A stretch of 7,644 nucleotides of DNA from Pseudobutyrivibrio sp. (GTDB lineage Bacteria > Bacillota_A > Clostridia > Lachnospirales > Lachnospiraceae): positions 1 through 7,644 of the forward strand of contig JAILNO010000156.1 of assembly GCA_024691465.1 (NCBI GenBank). Reading direction: 5' to 3'. Below, one piece after another: positions 6,397 through 7,644 of the stretch. A model generated the notes under the pieces. The model did no database searches, was not told where the DNA came from, and saw only the letters and a list, made by a program, of their open reading frames with translations. Position 1 is the first letter of the stretch. Every line of letters starts with the position of its first letter. The position numbers and the translations under genes were made by a program.

Positions 6397-7545
6397 ATGT
6401 CTCAAAAGTTAGCAATTCTTGGGTCTACAGGTTCCATAGGAACTCAGACTCTTGATATAGTTTCTCAGAATCCTGAGGATTTACAGGTGGTTGCCATGTC
6501 ATGTGGCAAGAATATAGGTTTATTTGAAAAGCAGATTAGGAAGTATAAGCCTAGTCTGGTATGCATTGGCACAGAAGAATTGGCATCTGATCTTAGAAAT
6601 AGACTTGCTGATATTGATATAGAGATATGTTGTGGTATGGAAGGGCTTGTAGCCGTTGCTACCTATTCAGATGCTGATACAGTAGTTACAGCTGTAGTTG
6701 GAATGATTGGTGTTCAGCCTACTATAGCAGCTATCAATGCTGGTAAGACTATTGCGCTAGCTAATAAGGAGACCCTTGTTACTGCAGGACATATTATCAT
6801 GCCGCTTGCTAAGGAGAAGGGGGTGTCTATACTTCCTGTCGACAGTGAGCATAGCGCTATTTTTCAATCTCTTAATGGTGAGAGACATAATAAGATATCT
6901 AAGATTCTTCTCACAGCTTCAGGTGGTCCTTTCAGAGGTAAAAGTTACGAAGAATTAGAGAATGTTAAATTAGAGGATGCTCTTAAGCATCCTAATTGGT
7001 CTATGGGAGCGAAGATAACCATAGATTCAGCCACTATGATTAATAAGGGACTCGAAGTAATGGAGGCTAAGTGGCTTTTTGATGTTAGTTTAAGCCAGGT
7101 AGAGGTAGTGGTTCATCCTCAGAGTATTCTGCATTCAGCTGTAGAATTCATGGATGGAGCTGTTATTGGACAGATGGGCACACCCGATATGAGACTGCCT
7201 ATTCTGTATGCATTATTTTACCCTAATCGCAAGACTCTATATGCAGAGCCTTTGGATTTATTCAAGGTTGGTACCCTTACATTTGAGAAGCCTGATATGG
7301 AGACATTCTACGGGCTTTCACTAGCTTATGATGCTATGGATGCAGGTGGTAATGTTCCTACAGTATTTAATGCGGCTAACGAATTAGCAGTAGCTAAGTT
7401 CTTGAATAACAAGATTAAGTTTTTAGAGATTCCAGAAATTGTTTCTGAATCTATGGTTAATGTGGACTTTATTAGTAATCCTACTATTGAACAGGTTCTT
7501 GAAACTGAGAGGATGACCCACGAGTTTATTGAGAGTAGGTGGTAG
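6397..7545 (+). CDS. dxr: 1-deoxy-D-xylulose 5-phosphate reductoisomerase
   Basis: This encodes 382 aa from the preferred ATG; an in-frame GTG at 6388 would add three residues. Dxr converts DXP to MEP with NADPH, the first committed step of the non-mevalonate isoprenoid pathway and the target of fosmidomycin. LGSTGSIGTQTLDIV (8-22) is the NADPH-binding loop. ANKETLV (122-128) and PVDSEHSAIFQ (147-157) are conserved, with Asp149 and Glu151 as metal ligands and Glu220 in NKGLEVMEA as the third. SGGPFR (175-180) and HPNWSMG (198-204, with the flexible-loop Trp201) close over the substrate. The C-terminal NAANELAV segment (325-332) is typical. The gene lies in a run with uppS, which uses the downstream products of this pathway. 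The last codons carry the ribosome binding site of the next gene. Confidence 0.97.
   Translation: MSQKLAILGSTGSIGTQTLDIVSQNPEDLQVVAMSCGKNIGLFEKQIRKYKPSLVCIGTEELASDLRNRLADIDIEICCGMEGLVAVATYSDADTVVTAVVGMIGVQPTIAAINAGKTIALANKETLVTAGHIIMPLAKEKGVSILPVDSEHSAIFQSLNGERHNKISKILLTASGGPFRGKSYEELENVKLEDALKHPNWSMGAKITIDSATMINKGLEVMEAKWLFDVSLSQVEVVVHPQSILHSAVEFMDGAVIGQMGTPDMRLPILYALFYPNRKTLYAEPLDLFKVGTLTFEKPDMETFYGLSLAYDAMDAGGNVPTVFNAANELAVAKFLNNKIKFLEIPEIVSESMVNVDFISNPTIEQVLETERMTHEFIESRW
7537..7542 (+). promoter_or_regulatory. Ribosome binding site of the rseP-like gene inside the dxr 3' end
   Basis: AGGTGG, encoded by the last two sense codons of dxr (Arg-Trp), lies 4 nt before the ATG at 7547. Only one base separates the dxr stop from this start, so coupling of the two is likely (inference). 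Confidence 0.6.
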
Positions 7546-7546
7546 C

Positions 7547-7644
7547 ATGAAGATAATTCTTGCCATTTTAATATTTAGTTTTATTATCATCTTTCATGAG
7601 CTTGGCCATTTCCTATTCGCTAAGAAATGTAATGTCTTGGTCAA
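7547..7644 (+). CDS. rseP: Site-2 protease family zinc metalloprotease (RseP/RasP-like), 5' part only
   Basis: Only the first 32 codons and two bases are present; the reading frame is open at the window end. The translation starts MKIILAILIFSFIIIFHELGHF. It has a hydrophobic first membrane segment that contains the zinc-binding HELGH (residues 17-21, with Glu18 catalytic), and continues FLFAKKCNVLV. This placement of HExxH in the first helix is characteristic of peptidase family M50B intramembrane proteases, which cut anti-sigma factors and remnant signal peptides. The position right after dxr is the standard location of rseP/rasP in bacteria. The PDZ domain and second active-site motif would lie outside the window, so the call rests on the N-terminus and gene order. 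Confidence 0.9.
   Translation, partial: MKIILAILIFSFIIIFHELGHFLFAKKCNVLV

Noticed and set aside
6776..6958. Alternative + strand frame inside dxr
   Set aside because: It is a 60-codon frame within the conserved metal-binding region of Dxr, with no ribosome binding site or family resemblance.

Overview
The window is a chromosomal housekeeping segment from a low-to-moderate GC Gram-positive bacterium. It most likely comes from class Clostridia, and probably from a Lachnospiraceae such as the Butyrivibrio/Pseudobutyrivibrio group. This placement rests on protein style, strong AGGAGG-type ribosome binding sites, the rpsB-tsf-pyrH-frr-uppS-cdsA-dxr-rseP gene order typical of Firmicutes, and codon preferences such as AAG, GAG, CTT and GTT. 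It is an inference, since no species-specific marker is present. All genes lie on the + strand and are tightly packed. No RNA gene, mobile element, CRISPR array or clear sign of horizontal transfer was seen.

Layout: (1) rpsB (ribosomal protein S2) and tsf (EF-Ts) form a two-gene unit with a 2-nt gap, closed by a strong intrinsic terminator at 1706-1741. (2) A 118-bp intergenic region holds that terminator and a plausible extended -10 promoter. (3) A second unit follows: a membrane-anchored NodB-type polysaccharide deacetylase with a TTG start, a bactofilin, pyrH (UMP kinase) and frr (ribosome recycling factor). It is closed by a second hairpin terminator at 4800-4825. (4) A third run starts 30 bp later: uppS, cdsA, dxr and the first 32 codons of a site-2 protease (rseP/M50 family) that runs off the window.

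The genes link translation (S2, EF-Ts, RRF), pyrimidine nucleotide supply (UMP kinase) and envelope synthesis. Dxr makes the isoprenoid precursor MEP, UppS makes the C55 lipid carrier for peptidoglycan, CdsA makes CDP-diacylglycerol for phospholipids, and RseP acts in envelope stress signalling. The unusual part is the insertion of two envelope or cell-shape genes (deacetylase and bactofilin) between tsf and pyrH, which are commonly adjacent. Arginine codon use also changes at the second terminator: AGG is absent from rpsB, tsf, the bactofilin gene, pyrH and frr, but present in uppS, cdsA and dxr. This fits different expression levels of the segments. I see no evidence of a wholly new system; the deacetylase-bactofilin pair is the best candidate for a second look.
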